64,000 bases of DNA from CAVORB01 sp963698495 (GCA_963698495.1 CAVORB010000011.1:1-64000), one strand, 5' to 3'; shown: positions 25,354 to 34,617, counted from the stretch's first letter. Numbers and translations: made by a program. Notes: a model not told the origin generated them from the letters alone.

Positions 25354-26324
25354 GGTTTTGCTTCCGCTTCCGGTTGAGGCCACAGGGGTTTGCCTTGCAG
25401 GGCGTTGAGCTCGGCCCAGGTCAGGGCGCGGCAGAAGGCGACTCGCTGCTGCTCGAGGCGCGCGCGGGTTTGCCTGCTCATGGAGAAGCCGAGGTCCGCC
25501 TTGACCTCCTGCTCGTAGAGGGTGCGGCTCTCGTCCAGCTTGAGATCGCTCAATGTCAGCTCAACGTTCGAATGTTGCTCGGCGGCCGAAAGCCCGTCGA
25601 GCCGCAGCAGCAGCTCCAGGGCCTGCTGGCGCAGCGCCGCGTCCAGCAGGTTGAGATCGCCTTCATCGGCACCTTGCTTGAGCTCGGTGAGGCGGCCGTT
25701 GTTCGCCAGCGCGGCGGCGACCGCTTCCTCGGGCTCGGGCAGTGGATCTGGGATCTGCGGCAACTGTGGCTGGCTCAGATCCCGCGGCAGCTGGTCGGGC
25801 CGGCCGACGGCTTGGGCGAGGAGGGACCGCGTTAGCCGTTGGGCGATCTGGCTGGAGGCGCGCTTGCGCCGGACGTCCTGGTACACGGCCTCCAACTCGG
25901 CGACGCGGAGCTCCGAGAACTGGCCCAGCTCCCGCCGCACGTTGGCGCGGTCGTACTGGATGTAGGCGACCGCCATCGCCTCGTTGTAACGGGCGAAGCC
26001 GAGGTCCGCGAGCAGGACGTCGAAGAACCGGGCCATGATCTCCAGTCCCTGGGCGTCGCGGGGGGCGATCAGGCCCTCCAGGGGCTGGCTCCGGTCGTCG
26101 TCCGCGGCGGCCTGACTGAAGGCCAGGTGATGGCAGTCGAGGTACAGGGGCAGGCGGCGTGGCAGCATGCCGGATAGGGCGCCGGAGGCGCGGCCGCGCG
26201 GGGCCTGCCCGGCGAGGTCGAGGGCCTGCTCCAGGCTCAGCGGGTCGGGCAGTCCGCCGTCCTCGGCAACCGCGGCAGCCGGAAGCAGGGCGAACAAGAT
26301 CAGGAAAACGATGGGCGTCGGCAA
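25350..26324 (-). CDS. Short TolC-like outer-membrane efflux protein
   Basis: 324 residues with a signal peptide (VFLILFALLPAAAVA). The start LPDPLSLEQALDLAGQ resembles the opening helix of TolC-family factors. Long amphipathic helices follow (YNEAMAVAYIQYDRANVRRELGQFSELRVAELEAVYQDVRRKR and a matching late segment LDESRTLYEQEVKADLGFSMSRQTRARLEQQRV). It is about 100 residues shorter than usual TolC proteins, with the first repeat apparently reduced, so a functional channel is not assured. Coupled by a 4-base overlap to the adaptor gene. Confidence 0.7.
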   Translation of the reverse strand: MPTPIVFLILFALLPAAAVAEDGGLPDPLSLEQALDLAGQAPRGRASGALSGMLPRRLPLYLDCHHLAFSQAAADDDRSQPLEGLIAPRDAQGLEIMARFFDVLLADLGFARYNEAMAVAYIQYDRANVRRELGQFSELRVAELEAVYQDVRRKRASSQIAQRLTRSLLAQAVGRPDQLPRDLSQPQLPQIPDPLPEPEEAVAAALANNGRLTELKQGADEGDLNLLDAALRQQALELLLRLDGLSAAEQHSNVELTLSDLKLDESRTLYEQEVKADLGFSMSRQTRARLEQQRVAFCRALTWAELNALQGKPLWPQPEAEAKP

Positions 26325-26340
26325 CTGGGAACACCGGAAA

Positions 26341-26414
26341 TGGAGCGGGTGATGGGAATCGAACCCACGTTAGAAGCTTGGGAAGCTCCTGTTCTACCAT
26401 TGAACTACACCCGC
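26341..26414 (-). tRNA. tRNA-Gly (CCC)
   Basis: 74 nt with encoded CCA. Minus-strand acceptor GCGGGTG pairs with CACCCGC; D-arm AGTTCAATGGTAGAAC; anticodon stem-loop GAGC-TTCCCAA-GCTT gives anticodon CCC; T-arm GGGTTCGATTCCC. It lies just upstream of the TolC-like gene. Confidence 0.95.
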
Positions 26415-26457
26415 GTGGCAGGGGATTGTAACAGGGTCGGATGATGGCGCAAGCAGG

Positions 26458-28278
26458 TCAGGCATCCAGGGCATACATGCGCTCGACCTGGGCTTGATAG
26501 CGCCTGACCACCTCGCCGCGCTTGATCTTCATGGTCGGGGTCAGCAGGCCGTTGTCCACGGACCAGGGCTCCAGCATCAGGGTGGCGCGCCGGATTTTCG
26601 CGTAGCCGGGGAAGTCCCGCAGGGCGTCGCGGATGCGACGCAGCATGTCCTTCACCAGGCGGGGGTCTTGCAGGCTCCCGGGATCATGGGGGTCGAGCTC
26701 GTACTCCTGGGCAAGCCCCGACCATAGGTCCGCGCTCAACACCACTAGGGCGCTCAAGAAGGAGCGGCCTTCGCCGATCACCAGAACCTGCTCGAACACC
26801 GGGTCCAGGCTGATCGCCATCTCCATGTCCGCCGGCGGGACCTTCTCGCCGTTGGAGAGGACCAGGATGTCCTTGATTCGGCCGGTGATGTAGATGTGGC
26901 CGTTCGCCAGCCGCGCCTGGTCGCCGGTGTGCAGCCAGCCGTCGGCGCCGATCATCTGGGCGGTGGCCGCGTGGTTGTTCCAGTAGCCGAGCATGATGTT
27001 GGGACCCCGCGCCAGCAGTTCGTCGTCGTCGCCGACGCGCACCTCTACTCCGCGCAGGGGAACGCCGACGCTCTCGGGGTCGTTGTCCTTCAGCGGGTTG
27101 ACGCTGATCACCGGGCTGGTCTCCGTGAGCCCGTAGCCTTGCAGGAGAGGCAGCCCGAGGCCGATGAAGAGCCGCGCCACCTCCTTGGGCAGCGGCGCGC
27201 CGCCGCTGATGGTCGCGCGCAGGCGCCCGCCGAGCTTGGCCAGCACCTGATCGGCCACCTTGCGCCGCAGCATCGGCCACAACAGCAGGAGCGGGTGCCA
27301 GCCGGACCGGCCCTGGTCGTGCTCGAAGCGCCGCCAGCCGGCCTTCACGGCGAGCCGGAACAGCATCCGCACGGGAGCCGGCCTGGTCTTGACCTGATCG
27401 TGCAGGCGCTGATACACGCGCTCGAACACCCGCGGCACCGCGATCATGACGGTGGGCCGCACCGTCTGCAGGTCCTCCGCCAGTTGGCCGACGGAGCGCG
27501 CGTAGGCCACGGTGGCGCCCGCCATCATCGGCAGGTAGTAGCTCGCCGTGCGCTCGAGCGTGTGGGAAAGCGGCAGGAAGGAGAGGAAGACGTCCTCCCG
27601 GTAGCAGTCGATGATGGTCAACGAGGCGTGGGCGTCGGAAAGGATGTTTCGGTGGCTCAGCATCACGCCCTTGGGACGCCCGGTGGTGCCCGAGGTGTAG
27701 ACGATGGTGGCCAGGCCGTTGGGGTCCGCCGCCCGCGGCGTGAGCGCCGGTCCGGCTGCGGGGAGCCAGTCGTCGGCGGCGATCACGCGCTCGTCCTTCC
27801 CTGCCAACCGGACCGCGTCCTCGCCAGCCTCCAGGATGACGACGCGATGCGGGCAGGGGGATCGGCCGACCGCCTCGGCCAGCCGCTTCCAGCGTCCCGC
27901 GTCCTGCACCAGCAGAACCTTTGCGGCTGCGTCCTGCAGGATGTAGGCGGCGTTGTCGGCGCGGTCGTCGGTGTAGAGGGGGACGGTCACCAGCCCAAGG
28001 GACAGGGCGGCGATGTCGAACATGACCCACTCGGGACAGTTGCGCAGCAGCACCGCCACCCGGTCGCCGGTCTGGAGCCTTTCGGTGGACAGGGCCTGTC
28101 GCCAGCGGGCCACCTCCCGCGCCATGTCCCCCCAGCTGAGCTCCCGCCATTCTCCCGCCGCGCGGTCGAAGCTGCGATAGGCGGGACGATCCGGCGAGCG
28201 GCGAACGCGCTGGACGAACAGGCCATCCAGGGTGCGCGCTCCCTCCAGGGGGATGAGATCCTCCGACCACTGGGTCAA
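26458..28278 (-). CDS. Long-chain acyl-CoA synthetase (AMP-binding, FadD15/LACS type)
   Basis: 606 residues. The AMP-binding P-loop-like motif is TIVYTSGTTGRPKGVMLSH, with later core motifs GGAPLPKEVARLF, QGYGLTETSP, GDQARLANGHIYITGRIKDILVLSNGEKVPP. These belong to the bacterial long-chain form (TIGR-type LACS) that activates fatty acids to acyl-CoA via acyl-adenylate. The length is normal. It stands alone, divergent from thiS, with tRNA-Gly downstream. Confidence 0.92.
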   Translation of the reverse strand: MTQWSEDLIPLEGARTLDGLFVQRVRRSPDRPAYRSFDRAAGEWRELSWGDMAREVARWRQALSTERLQTGDRVAVLLRNCPEWVMFDIAALSLGLVTVPLYTDDRADNAAYILQDAAAKVLLVQDAGRWKRLAEAVGRSPCPHRVVILEAGEDAVRLAGKDERVIAADDWLPAAGPALTPRAADPNGLATIVYTSGTTGRPKGVMLSHRNILSDAHASLTIIDCYREDVFLSFLPLSHTLERTASYYLPMMAGATVAYARSVGQLAEDLQTVRPTVMIAVPRVFERVYQRLHDQVKTRPAPVRMLFRLAVKAGWRRFEHDQGRSGWHPLLLLWPMLRRKVADQVLAKLGGRLRATISGGAPLPKEVARLFIGLGLPLLQGYGLTETSPVISVNPLKDNDPESVGVPLRGVEVRVGDDDELLARGPNIMLGYWNNHAATAQMIGADGWLHTGDQARLANGHIYITGRIKDILVLSNGEKVPPADMEMAISLDPVFEQVLVIGEGRSFLSALVVLSADLWSGLAQEYELDPHDPGSLQDPRLVKDMLRRIRDALRDFPGYAKIRRATLMLEPWSVDNGLLTPTMKIKRGEVVRRYQAQVERMYALDA

Positions 28279-28422
28279 GGGTGATGCCTCTCTCTCGTGC
28301 GTGGCGGGAAGGCGCTTGCCGACGCCCCTCCCGTGCCTTTCACCAACCGGCGCGAGAGTTTAGTGTAAAATTTTCATCCCGAACAAATCGAACCCTCGGA
28401 GCGCACCAGTATCGCCGTCACC

Positions 28423-28623
28423 ATGCAGATCATCGTCAACGGCAATTCGACCGAGCTCCCGGACGGCGCGAGCATGGCCGATCTCATCGAGCGGCTGGCT
28501 CTCGCCGGGCAACGTCTCGCGGTGGAGGTCAACGAGGAGCTGGTCCCCCGCAGCCGTTTCGAGGCGCACCGCCTGGCGTCCGGGGACCGGGTGGAGATCA
28601 TCCACGCGGTGGGCGGCGGTTAG
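28423..28623 (+). CDS. thiS: ThiS, thiamine biosynthesis sulfur carrier
   Basis: 66 residues with the ubiquitin-like fold (MQIIVNGNSTELPDG) and the required C-terminal Gly-Gly (AVGGG end). ThiF adenylates that tail and it then carries sulfur as a thiocarboxylate for thiazole synthesis. thiG follows after about 117 bases, so the two act in the same step. thiF, thiH and thiO are not in the window. Confidence 0.95.
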   Translation: MQIIVNGNSTELPDGASMADLIERLALAGQRLAVEVNEELVPRSRFEAHRLASGDRVEIIHAVGGG

Positions 28624-28740
28624 CCGGCAGCCGGAGCTCGCGGCCGGTGATCCGCGCGCGGACAGCCGCGACGCCTCACCTGGCGCAAATGGGTTATCCT
28701 TGCCGCCTCCCCCGTTCATCCCCAATCACGCAGTAGGCCC

Positions 28741-29538
28741 ATGTCCACCAAGACTCCCGCAGCAGACACCTTCAGCATTGCCGGCACCGACTACAGCTCG
28801 CGCCTGCTCGTCGGCACCGGCAAATACAAGGACCTGGACGAGACCCGCCGCGCCATCGAGGCGAGCGGCGCGGAGATCGTCACCATCGCCGTGCGCCGCA
28901 CCAACATCGGCCAGACCCCCGGCGAGCCCAACATCCTGGAGGTGCTGCCCCCGGAGCGCTACACCATCCTGCCCAACACGGCGGGCTGTTACGACGTCAA
29001 GACCGCGGTGCGCACCTGCCGCCTCGCCCGCGAGCTGCTGGACGGCCACAATCTGGTCAAGCTCGAGGTGCTGGGGGACGAGAAGACCCTGTTCCCGGAC
29101 GTGGTCGCCACCCTGGAGGCGGCGGACGAGCTGGTGCAGGACGGCTTCGACGTCATGGTCTACACCAACGACGACCCCATCATCGCCAAGCGCCTGGAGG
29201 AGATCGGCTGCGTCGCGGTGATGCCCCTGGCCGCCCCCATCGGGTCCGGGCTCGGCATCCGCAACCGGCTCAATATTCTCACCATCGTGGAGAACGCCAA
29301 GGTGCCGATCCTGGTGGACGCGGGCGTGGGCACCGCCTCGGACGCCGCCGTTGCGATGGAGCTTGGTTGCGACGGGGTGCTCATGAACACCGCCATCGCC
29401 GCCGCGCGGGATCCGGTTCTGATGGCCAGCGCCATGCGCAAGGCCATCGAGGCCGGCCGCGAGGCCTTCCGCGCCGGACGCATGCCCGCCAAGCGATTCG
29501 CCTCCGCCTCCTCGCCGCTGGACGGCATGTTCTTCTGA
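28741..29538 (+). CDS. thiG: ThiG thiazole synthase
   Basis: 265 residues. TIM-barrel enzyme joining 1-deoxy-D-xylulose 5-phosphate, dehydroglycine and the ThiS thiocarboxylate to form thiazole phosphate. Motifs: SRLLVGTGKY, EIVTIAVRR, LPNTAGCYDVKTAV, NLVKLEVLGD, MPLAAPIGSGLGI, PILVDAGVGTASDAAVAMELGCDGVLMNTAIA. The Schiff-base Lys is in VKLEVLGD. The order thiS-thiG-trmB is common in gammaproteobacteria. Confidence 0.97.
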   Translation: MSTKTPAADTFSIAGTDYSSRLLVGTGKYKDLDETRRAIEASGAEIVTIAVRRTNIGQTPGEPNILEVLPPERYTILPNTAGCYDVKTAVRTCRLARELLDGHNLVKLEVLGDEKTLFPDVVATLEAADELVQDGFDVMVYTNDDPIIAKRLEEIGCVAVMPLAAPIGSGLGIRNRLNILTIVENAKVPILVDAGVGTASDAAVAMELGCDGVLMNTAIAAARDPVLMASAMRKAIEAGREAFRAGRMPAKRFASASSPLDGMFF

Positions 29539-29603
29539 CCGGCACGGCGTCGGGCGCGGCCCTGGCGCCACCCCGTCCAGACCGACGCGCAGGCCCTATC
29601 GCC

Positions 29604-30311
29604 GTGTCCGAGCCCGAGCGCCATCATCGGCCCATCCGCAGCTTCGTGCTGCGGGAGGGGCGTCTCACCGACGCCCAGGAGCGCGCCTTCAGGGAGCTGT
29701 GGCCGCGTTTCGGCGTCGACTGGGAGCCGGGCGACGCCCTGGACCCAGCGGATCTGTTCGGCAACGGCCGGCCGGTCTACCTGGAGATCGGCTTCGGCAA
29801 CGGGGAGACCCTGGCTGCCCTGGCCGAGCGTCACCCCGAGCGCAATTATCTCGGGATCGAGGTCCACCGCCCCGGCGTCGGGCATTTGCTGCTGGCGCTC
29901 GAGAAGCGCGGACTCGCCAACGTCCGGATACTGCGGCAGGACGCGGTGGAGGTGCTGGAGCAGGGCCTGCCTGCGGCAAGCCTGGCAGGGGCGTACCTCT
30001 TCTTTCCGGACCCCTGGCCGAAGCGCAAGCACCACAAGCGGCGCATCCTGAACCCCGGATTCGTGCGGCTTCTGGCCCGCGTGGTCCGCCCCGGGGGCCT
30101 GTTCCACGCGGCCACCGACTGGGAGCCTTATGCGGAGCAGATGCTCGAGGTCATGTCCGGCGCCGGGGACCTGTTCGAGAACACGGCCGGTTCAGGCGCC
30201 TTCGCTCCGCGTCCGGAGGAACGTCCGCTCACCAAGTTCGAGCTGCGCGGCAAGCGCCTGGGTCACGCCGTGCGCGACCTGGTCTTCCGGCGCCGCGGGG
30301 TCGAGAGCTGA
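29604..30311 (+). CDS. trmB: TrmB, tRNA (guanine-N7-)-methyltransferase
   Basis: 235 residues from a GTG at 29604, chosen because the family begins just before the SFVLREGRLTDAQ segment and the upstream frame runs inside thiG. The SAM site is LEIGFGNGETLAALAERHPERNYLGIEVH and the catalytic PDPWPKRKHHKRRI motif is intact. It methylates G46 of tRNAs to m7G. The stop overlaps the following ABC gene by one base (TGATG). Confidence 0.95.
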   Translation: MSEPERHHRPIRSFVLREGRLTDAQERAFRELWPRFGVDWEPGDALDPADLFGNGRPVYLEIGFGNGETLAALAERHPERNYLGIEVHRPGVGHLLLALEKRGLANVRILRQDAVEVLEQGLPAASLAGAYLFFPDPWPKRKHHKRRILNPGFVRLLARVVRPGGLFHAATDWEPYAEQMLEVMSGAGDLFENTAGSGAFAPRPEERPLTKFELRGKRLGHAVRDLVFRRRGVES

Positions 30312-30907
30312 TGGCGGGCCTGCGCCTGTCCGGCATCCGGCCGAGGGTCATCGAGCCCGTGGATCTGACCGTCGCCCCCGGTGAGCTGGTGTTCGTCTCC
30401 GGACCCTCCGGCTCCGGCAAGAGCCTGCTGCTGCGGGCGATCGCCGACCTCGATCTCCACCCGGGCGAGGCATGGGTCGACGATACCTCCCGCTCCTCCA
30501 TGCCCGCGCCCGCGTGGCGGCGCAGGGTGGGCCTGCTGCCGGCCGAGTCCCACTGGTGGGGCGAGGAGGTGAGCGACCACTTCCCCTCCGATGCCGCCGG
30601 CTTCCTCGAGCCATTGGGCTTCGGGCCGGAGGTCATGGGCTGGTCGGTGTCGCGCCTGTCGACCGGCGAGCGCCAGCGCCTGGCCCTGGCGCGGATGCTC
30701 GCCAACGGACCCGAGGTCCTGCTGCTCGACGAGGCCACCGCCAACCTGGACCCGACCAATCGGGATCGGGTGGAAGCGGTGGTCGAGCGCTACCGGGCGG
30801 AGCGGGAGGCCGCCGTGCTCTGGGTGAGTCACGATCCCGACCAGCGCCGGCGCCTGGGCGGGCGCAGCCTCGTCATCCAGAACGGCCGATTGGAGCCGGA
30901 GCAGTGA
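30311..30907 (+). CDS. fetA: FetA/YbbL-like ABC transporter ATPase
   Basis: 198 residues. Walker A GPSGSGKS, signature SRLSTGERQRLALAR, Walker B LLLDEATANLD and the switch His in VSHD are all present. Its short length and pairing with a YbbM-like membrane protein identify the FetAB iron-export/stress group. It overlaps trmB by one base and the membrane gene by four, so it belongs to the same transcript. The assignment as an iron exporter follows from E. coli FetAB and is not shown by the sequence. Confidence 0.88.
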   Translation: MAGLRLSGIRPRVIEPVDLTVAPGELVFVSGPSGSGKSLLLRAIADLDLHPGEAWVDDTSRSSMPAPAWRRRVGLLPAESHWWGEEVSDHFPSDAAGFLEPLGFGPEVMGWSVSRLSTGERQRLALARMLANGPEVLLLDEATANLDPTNRDRVEAVVERYRAEREAAVLWVSHDPDQRRRLGGRSLVIQNGRLEPEQ

Positions 30908-31704
30908 GCCTGATCCATCTCACGCCCTTAGACCTCGCCCTGTCCGCGAGCCTGGTCCTGTTGCTGGCCCTGCTGTCCTGGCGGCTGCGCCTCGGCGTCG
31001 AGCGGCGGGTACTGATCGCCGCCGCGCGCAGCGCCGTGCAGCTGATGCTGATCGGATTCGTGCTCGAGGCCCTGTTCGCGCAGACCAGCCTGCCGTTGAT
31101 CTTGTCACTGGCCCTGATCATGCTGCTGGTGGCCGGGTGGGAGGTCATGTCGCGGCAGACGCGGCGGTACGCGGGCTGGTGGGGCATGGGCATCGGCACC
31201 GTCTCCATGTTCGTGTCCTCGTTCAGCGTCCTGCTGCTGGCGCTCACCGTGATCATCGGGGTCGAGCCCTGGTATCAGCCCCAGTACCTGATCCCGCTGC
31301 TCGGCATGCTGCTCGGCAACACCATGAGCGGCATCGCCATCGCGCTGGACAATCTCACCCGCCACGCGGCGGAGGCCCGCGGCCGCATCGAGGCGCGGCT
31401 CCTGCTCGGGGCGGACTGGGATACCGCCATCGCCGACATCCGCCGCGACTCGCTGCGCGCGGGGCTCATCCCCATCGTCAACGCCATGGCGGCCGCCGGC
31501 TTGGTCAGTCTGCCGGGCATGATGACGGGTCAGATCCTCGCCGGCAGTCCGCCCCTGGAGGCGGCCAAGTACCAGCTCATGATCATGTTCCTGATCTCCG
31601 CCGGCACCGGCCTCGGCAGCACCGCGGCGGTCTGGATCGGCTCGCGGCGCCTGTTCGACGAGCGCCAGCGGCTGCGCCTCGACCGACTGTACGGGGGCAA
31701 TTGA
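30904..31704 (+). CDS. fetB: FetB/YbbM-like (UPF0014) ABC permease
   Basis: 266 residues beginning with a GTG that overlaps the ATPase stop (GTGA). About seven hydrophobic helices; family segments RRVLIAAARSAVQLMLIGFVL, LIPLLGMLLGNTMSGIAIALDNL, AIADIRRDSLRAGLIPIVNAMAAAGLVSLPGMMTGQILAG and YQLMIMFLISAGTGLGS. It forms the membrane half of the FetAB system. The last gene of the thiS-thiG-trmB-fetAB run. Confidence 0.92.
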   Translation: MSLIHLTPLDLALSASLVLLLALLSWRLRLGVERRVLIAAARSAVQLMLIGFVLEALFAQTSLPLILSLALIMLLVAGWEVMSRQTRRYAGWWGMGIGTVSMFVSSFSVLLLALTVIIGVEPWYQPQYLIPLLGMLLGNTMSGIAIALDNLTRHAAEARGRIEARLLLGADWDTAIADIRRDSLRAGLIPIVNAMAAAGLVSLPGMMTGQILAGSPPLEAAKYQLMIMFLISAGTGLGSTAAVWIGSRRLFDERQRLRLDRLYGGN

Positions 31705-31883
31705 ACGGAAGAGCCGGGATGGCCTGCTTGGGCGCTCTGATATCCCGTTTCACGATCCTATAGCGCAAGCCGCACTTCTTCGAGGTCTCGAAGGTGCAGT
31801 GTATCCAGCCGCGTGGGAAACGCGACCACGTGGGCCTTTTCCCGGTCGTAGGGTCGCTCCGGACGGATCATCGCGAGGCACCG

Positions 31884-31897
31884 TTGACAATTGTCAA
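31884..31897. promoter_or_regulatory. FNR/DNR-like palindrome before the small Gly-rich gene
   Basis: TTGAC-AATT-GTCAA is a perfect 14-bp palindrome with the same arms as the site at 11330. Its centre is 53 bases upstream of a TAGAAT -10 box (31944-31949) with no good -35, so it would sit near -65, the class I activator position. The ATG of the next gene is at 31991. Confidence 0.55.
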
Positions 31898-31990
31898 TTC
31901 CCTGCAGTGAAGCAGTTCACGTTCTGCGCTGTGGCCCCCCCGGTAGAATGCACCTGCCTGACAACGAGGGACATTACGGAGAAAAAACTC

Positions 31991-32236
31991 ATGCACAAAC
32001 TTACCCTGATGACCGCCGCAGTTCTCTTTTCCGCGAGTGCCGTGGCAGGGAATCCTGCGACTCATGTTGGTGATCAGCAACTTCTCGGTACCGGAGCCTC
32101 TGGCGCCGACTTGTATCACCATCAAGGCGTCGATCCGCGCCAGGTGATCGCCGCTATCGGCTCCGGCGCCACCAGCGGCGGACGAAGCGGGTCGGGCGGC
32201 GGCTCAGGCGGAGGGAGAAAGGGCGGCTCACGGTAG
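31991..32236 (+). CDS. Small exported Gly/Ser-rich protein
   Basis: 81 residues; GGAG about nine bases before the ATG. A signal peptide (LTLMTAAVLFSASAVAG) is followed by a short region (VGDQQLLGTGASGADLYHHQGVDP) and a flexible Gly/Ser/Arg tail with repeated GSGGG. No family recognised. Its upstream palindrome suggests control by a Crp/Fnr-type factor. It stands alone between the ABC operon and the ankyrin gene terminator. Confidence 0.65.
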   Translation: MHKLTLMTAAVLFSASAVAGNPATHVGDQQLLGTGASGADLYHHQGVDPRQVIAAIGSGATSGGRSGSGGGSGGGRKGGSR

Positions 32237-32335
32237 CATTTGGGGCTTTCAAGACGAGGGACTTAACTACCGCCTAACGTCGGCAGCCGCAGGGACGGGC
32301 AACAGGTTGTCGGCGTGATCGCGGACGAGAAAAAG

Positions 32336-32369
32336 AAGGCATCCGAAAACGCGAGTTTTCGGATGCCTT
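32336..32369 (-). terminator. Intrinsic terminator of the ankyrin gene
   Basis: A 15-bp perfect stem (AAGGCATCCGAAAAC / GTTTTCGGATGCCTT) with a 4-nt loop is followed on the minus strand by CTTTTTCTC. It lies about 65 bases after the ankyrin stop. Confidence 0.88.
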
Positions 32370-32434
32370 GTGCGTTGAAATTAGGGGCGTGGTTCTCACC
32401 CTGGCTCAGGCGAAGCTTTTCCGGCCTCTTGCTC

Positions 32435-33839
32435 CTATTTTGCCGGGCCGATGGGCGATTGCTCCGTTGGGGCCGCAGGTTTGGACGGAGCCAGCCCCGG
32501 TACACCCGCAAGAAGCTCCACCACGGCATCCTGCCCACGCTGTTCTGCCCAATCCTTGGCATTTAGGCCCTCGTTGTCTTTGATCGACGGGTCGGCTCCG
32601 CGTTGGATCAACCTCTCTGCGATGTCCAGGTTGCCCTTGATTGCCGCGTGGATGAGCGGTGTACGCCCCGCGGCGTCCCGTGTGTTGGGGTCCGCGCCCC
32701 TGTCGAGCAGGGAGTCCGCCACGTCGGCCTTGCCCCCTTCCGCGGCCCAGATCAGGGCGTCCTTGCCGTGACCATCGCGTACCTTGAGGTCCGCCCCGCG
32801 CTGGAGCAGGATATCCACTAGGTTGTCGTGTCCGTTCCAGGCGGCAACGATGAGGGGCGTGAATCCGCGAGCGTCTCTGGCATCCACGGGAGCCCCCGCC
32901 GCAAGCAGGGTGTCGACCTGGAGCGGATTTCCTCCCTGGGCCGCCAGCAGCAGGGCGCCCGCGCCTTGCGCATTCGTCGCGGCGACGTCCGCCCCTTTCG
33001 CTACCAAGATCATCGTGATGTCTACTTGCTTCCCGGCCGCCGCGTACATGAGCGGGGTCCATCCGTCCTTTTGCCTCGCATTGAGATCGGACCCACGCGC
33101 GATCAGCAAGGCGACGATCTCGGTCTGATCATTGCCGGCCGCGCTCATCAATGGGGACAGCCCCTCGCTGTTCGCGCCGTCAACTTTGGCACCCTGGTCG
33201 AGAAGGTAGGTCACGGTGTCCAGGCCGCCGCGCTCGACGGCGAGCAGCAGGGGGGTCATCTTGTTCTCCTTCGATTCCGCCTCCAAGTCCGCGCCGCGTG
33301 CGACCAGTGCCCGCGTCGTGGCGTCATCTCCCCTGCCGACCGCGAGCAAGAGCGGCGTGACCTTGCCGTTGTCGCGTGTGTTGACGTCCGCGCCCTGCTC
33401 GAGAAGCAACTCGACCGCCGGCGTGTTTCCCTGCAACGTCGCCCAGGCGAGCGCCGTCTTGCCTCCGCGGTCCTTGGCCTCGAGCTTCGCCCCCTTGGCG
33501 AGCAGGGCTTCGAGCACCGCCACGTGCCCCCCGGTAGCGGCCAGCATCAGGGCCGTACGGGCAATCGGGTCCTTGGCACGGGCGTTGGCGTCGGCCCCAT
33601 GATCCAGCAGTGTCCTGACCATCTCCACGTTGCCGAAGGCGCACGCGTGAAGCAGTGCCCGCCTGCCTGCGGCGCCCTTCAGATTCACGTCCGGGCTCTC
33701 GCTCAACATTTGTTGTCACCAGTTGCGCATCGCCCCGGGCCACCGCCGTAACGAAGCTGGGCGGCGGTTCGGCTGCGTTTGCGAGGAGGGGGCAAATGAG
33801 CGACGCGGCAATTGCGGTTCGTAGCATGGGGAATCGCAT
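32435..33839 (-). CDS. Exported ankyrin-repeat protein, frameshifted near its N-terminus
   Basis: About 468 residues when joined. The 5' part (ATG 33839, near GGAGAAAGG) reads a signal peptide MRFPMLRTAIAASLICPLLANA and the start of a repeat (FVTAVARGDAQLV). Sense then continues one frame over from LSESPDVNLKGAAGRRALLHACAFGN. The break is in GTGACAACAAATG near 33713, where deleting one A of the AAA run restores a continuous frame. The rest is about a dozen 33-residue ankyrin repeats (TALMLAATGGHVAVLEALLAKGA and similar) to a Pro-rich tail. A periplasmic scaffold role is likely. A paralogue lies in the fcc operon at 61841. The lesion may be a homopolymer error. Confidence 0.75.
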
Positions 33840-33926
33840 GACCATCCTTTCTCCGAGTGTATGTGACGGGTTCTTCTTTCCCGGGGCAGGCCAGGCGCGG
33901 CCCACCGCGCGGCGAACTGAAATTTG

Positions 33927-34430
33927 TCAATCCGGCTCTTGCTGCCCCTGTATCGGGTAAAGCGGCGGGTTTCCGTATTGGCGGTGCCGGGGGTAGCCGA
34001 AACCCGGCCCCCGCAAGCCCGGGTAGCCCGGCCCGCCCCGGGGACGCTGCCGACCGTATCGGCCACCCAACCCCGGAGGTGGGCCGTAGGCCGGATAAAC
34101 ACCGTCCGTATTCGGGGCATCCATGGGCACCTGCGGCTGACTGAGTTGCCCCTCTCCCGCTCCGGGCACGACCGGGGGCCGTAAACCGGTTGCCGCAGGT
34201 GCGGGAGAACCGGGAGCGGTAGCGCCGGGGTGGTTGCCCGGGTAACCGCTCCCTGGATCTGGCGTGTCCTGACGATATCCGCGATCCAAGCCCCGGCCTT
34301 TGACGCCAGGGGGGAGCTGTAACGAGGGTACCGGCTCGCTACCCTGCGGGTAGGGGTAGTCCTGGGCATGCGCCAACATCGACAGCGCTGGAAAGAACAG
34401 GCACAAGATAATGGTTGGTAGGCGCCCCAT
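33927..34430 (-). CDS. Exported Pro/Gly-rich protein
   Basis: 167 residues: signal peptide LPTIILCLFFPALSMLAHA, then low-complexity sequence rich in Pro, Gly, Tyr and Arg (DYPYPQGSEP, GPPPGLGGRYGRQ, YPGLRGPGFGYPRH) ending QGQQEPD. No domain is recognisable; it is probably an unstructured envelope or extracellular protein. It lies 87 bases before the ankyrin gene on the same strand and may share its transcript. Confidence 0.65.
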   Translation of the reverse strand: MGRLPTIILCLFFPALSMLAHAQDYPYPQGSEPVPSLQLPPGVKGRGLDRGYRQDTPDPGSGYPGNHPGATAPGSPAPAATGLRPPVVPGAGEGQLSQPQVPMDAPNTDGVYPAYGPPPGLGGRYGRQRPRGGPGYPGLRGPGFGYPRHRQYGNPPLYPIQGQQEPD

Positions 34431-34590
34431 GCCTTTTACCTCTCTGCTTTCGGGTCAGTATTACTACCAAGTGGCAAGTGCTCTGAGACTTCGCGGAAGC
34501 GATCCTGACGTTCATTGACGTTCCCAGCGGATTGGAGCGATCCGGCCGCGACCGCCCCCGGCGTTCTGTCCATCCCTTTGCGACATTACC

Positions 34591-34617
34591 AAAAAAACCC
34601 CCGGCGGTGCCGGGGGC
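34591..34617 (-). terminator. Intrinsic terminator after the 712-residue exported protein gene
   Basis: CCCCCGGC-GGT-GCCGGGGG forms an 8-bp GC stem followed on the minus strand by a run of seven T. It lies about 70 bases past the stop at 34687. Confidence 0.88.

Noticed and set aside
26684..28284. Two large frames overlapping the acyl-CoA synthetase (528 and 462 codons)
   Set aside because: Both are shadows of the AMP-binding enzyme, with Arg/Gly/Ala-rich composition and no domains.
32435..33709. Treating the ankyrin gene as starting at the ATG at 33709
   Set aside because: That start has no ribosome site and loses the signal peptide that lies one frame over directly upstream; a frameshift is the better explanation.
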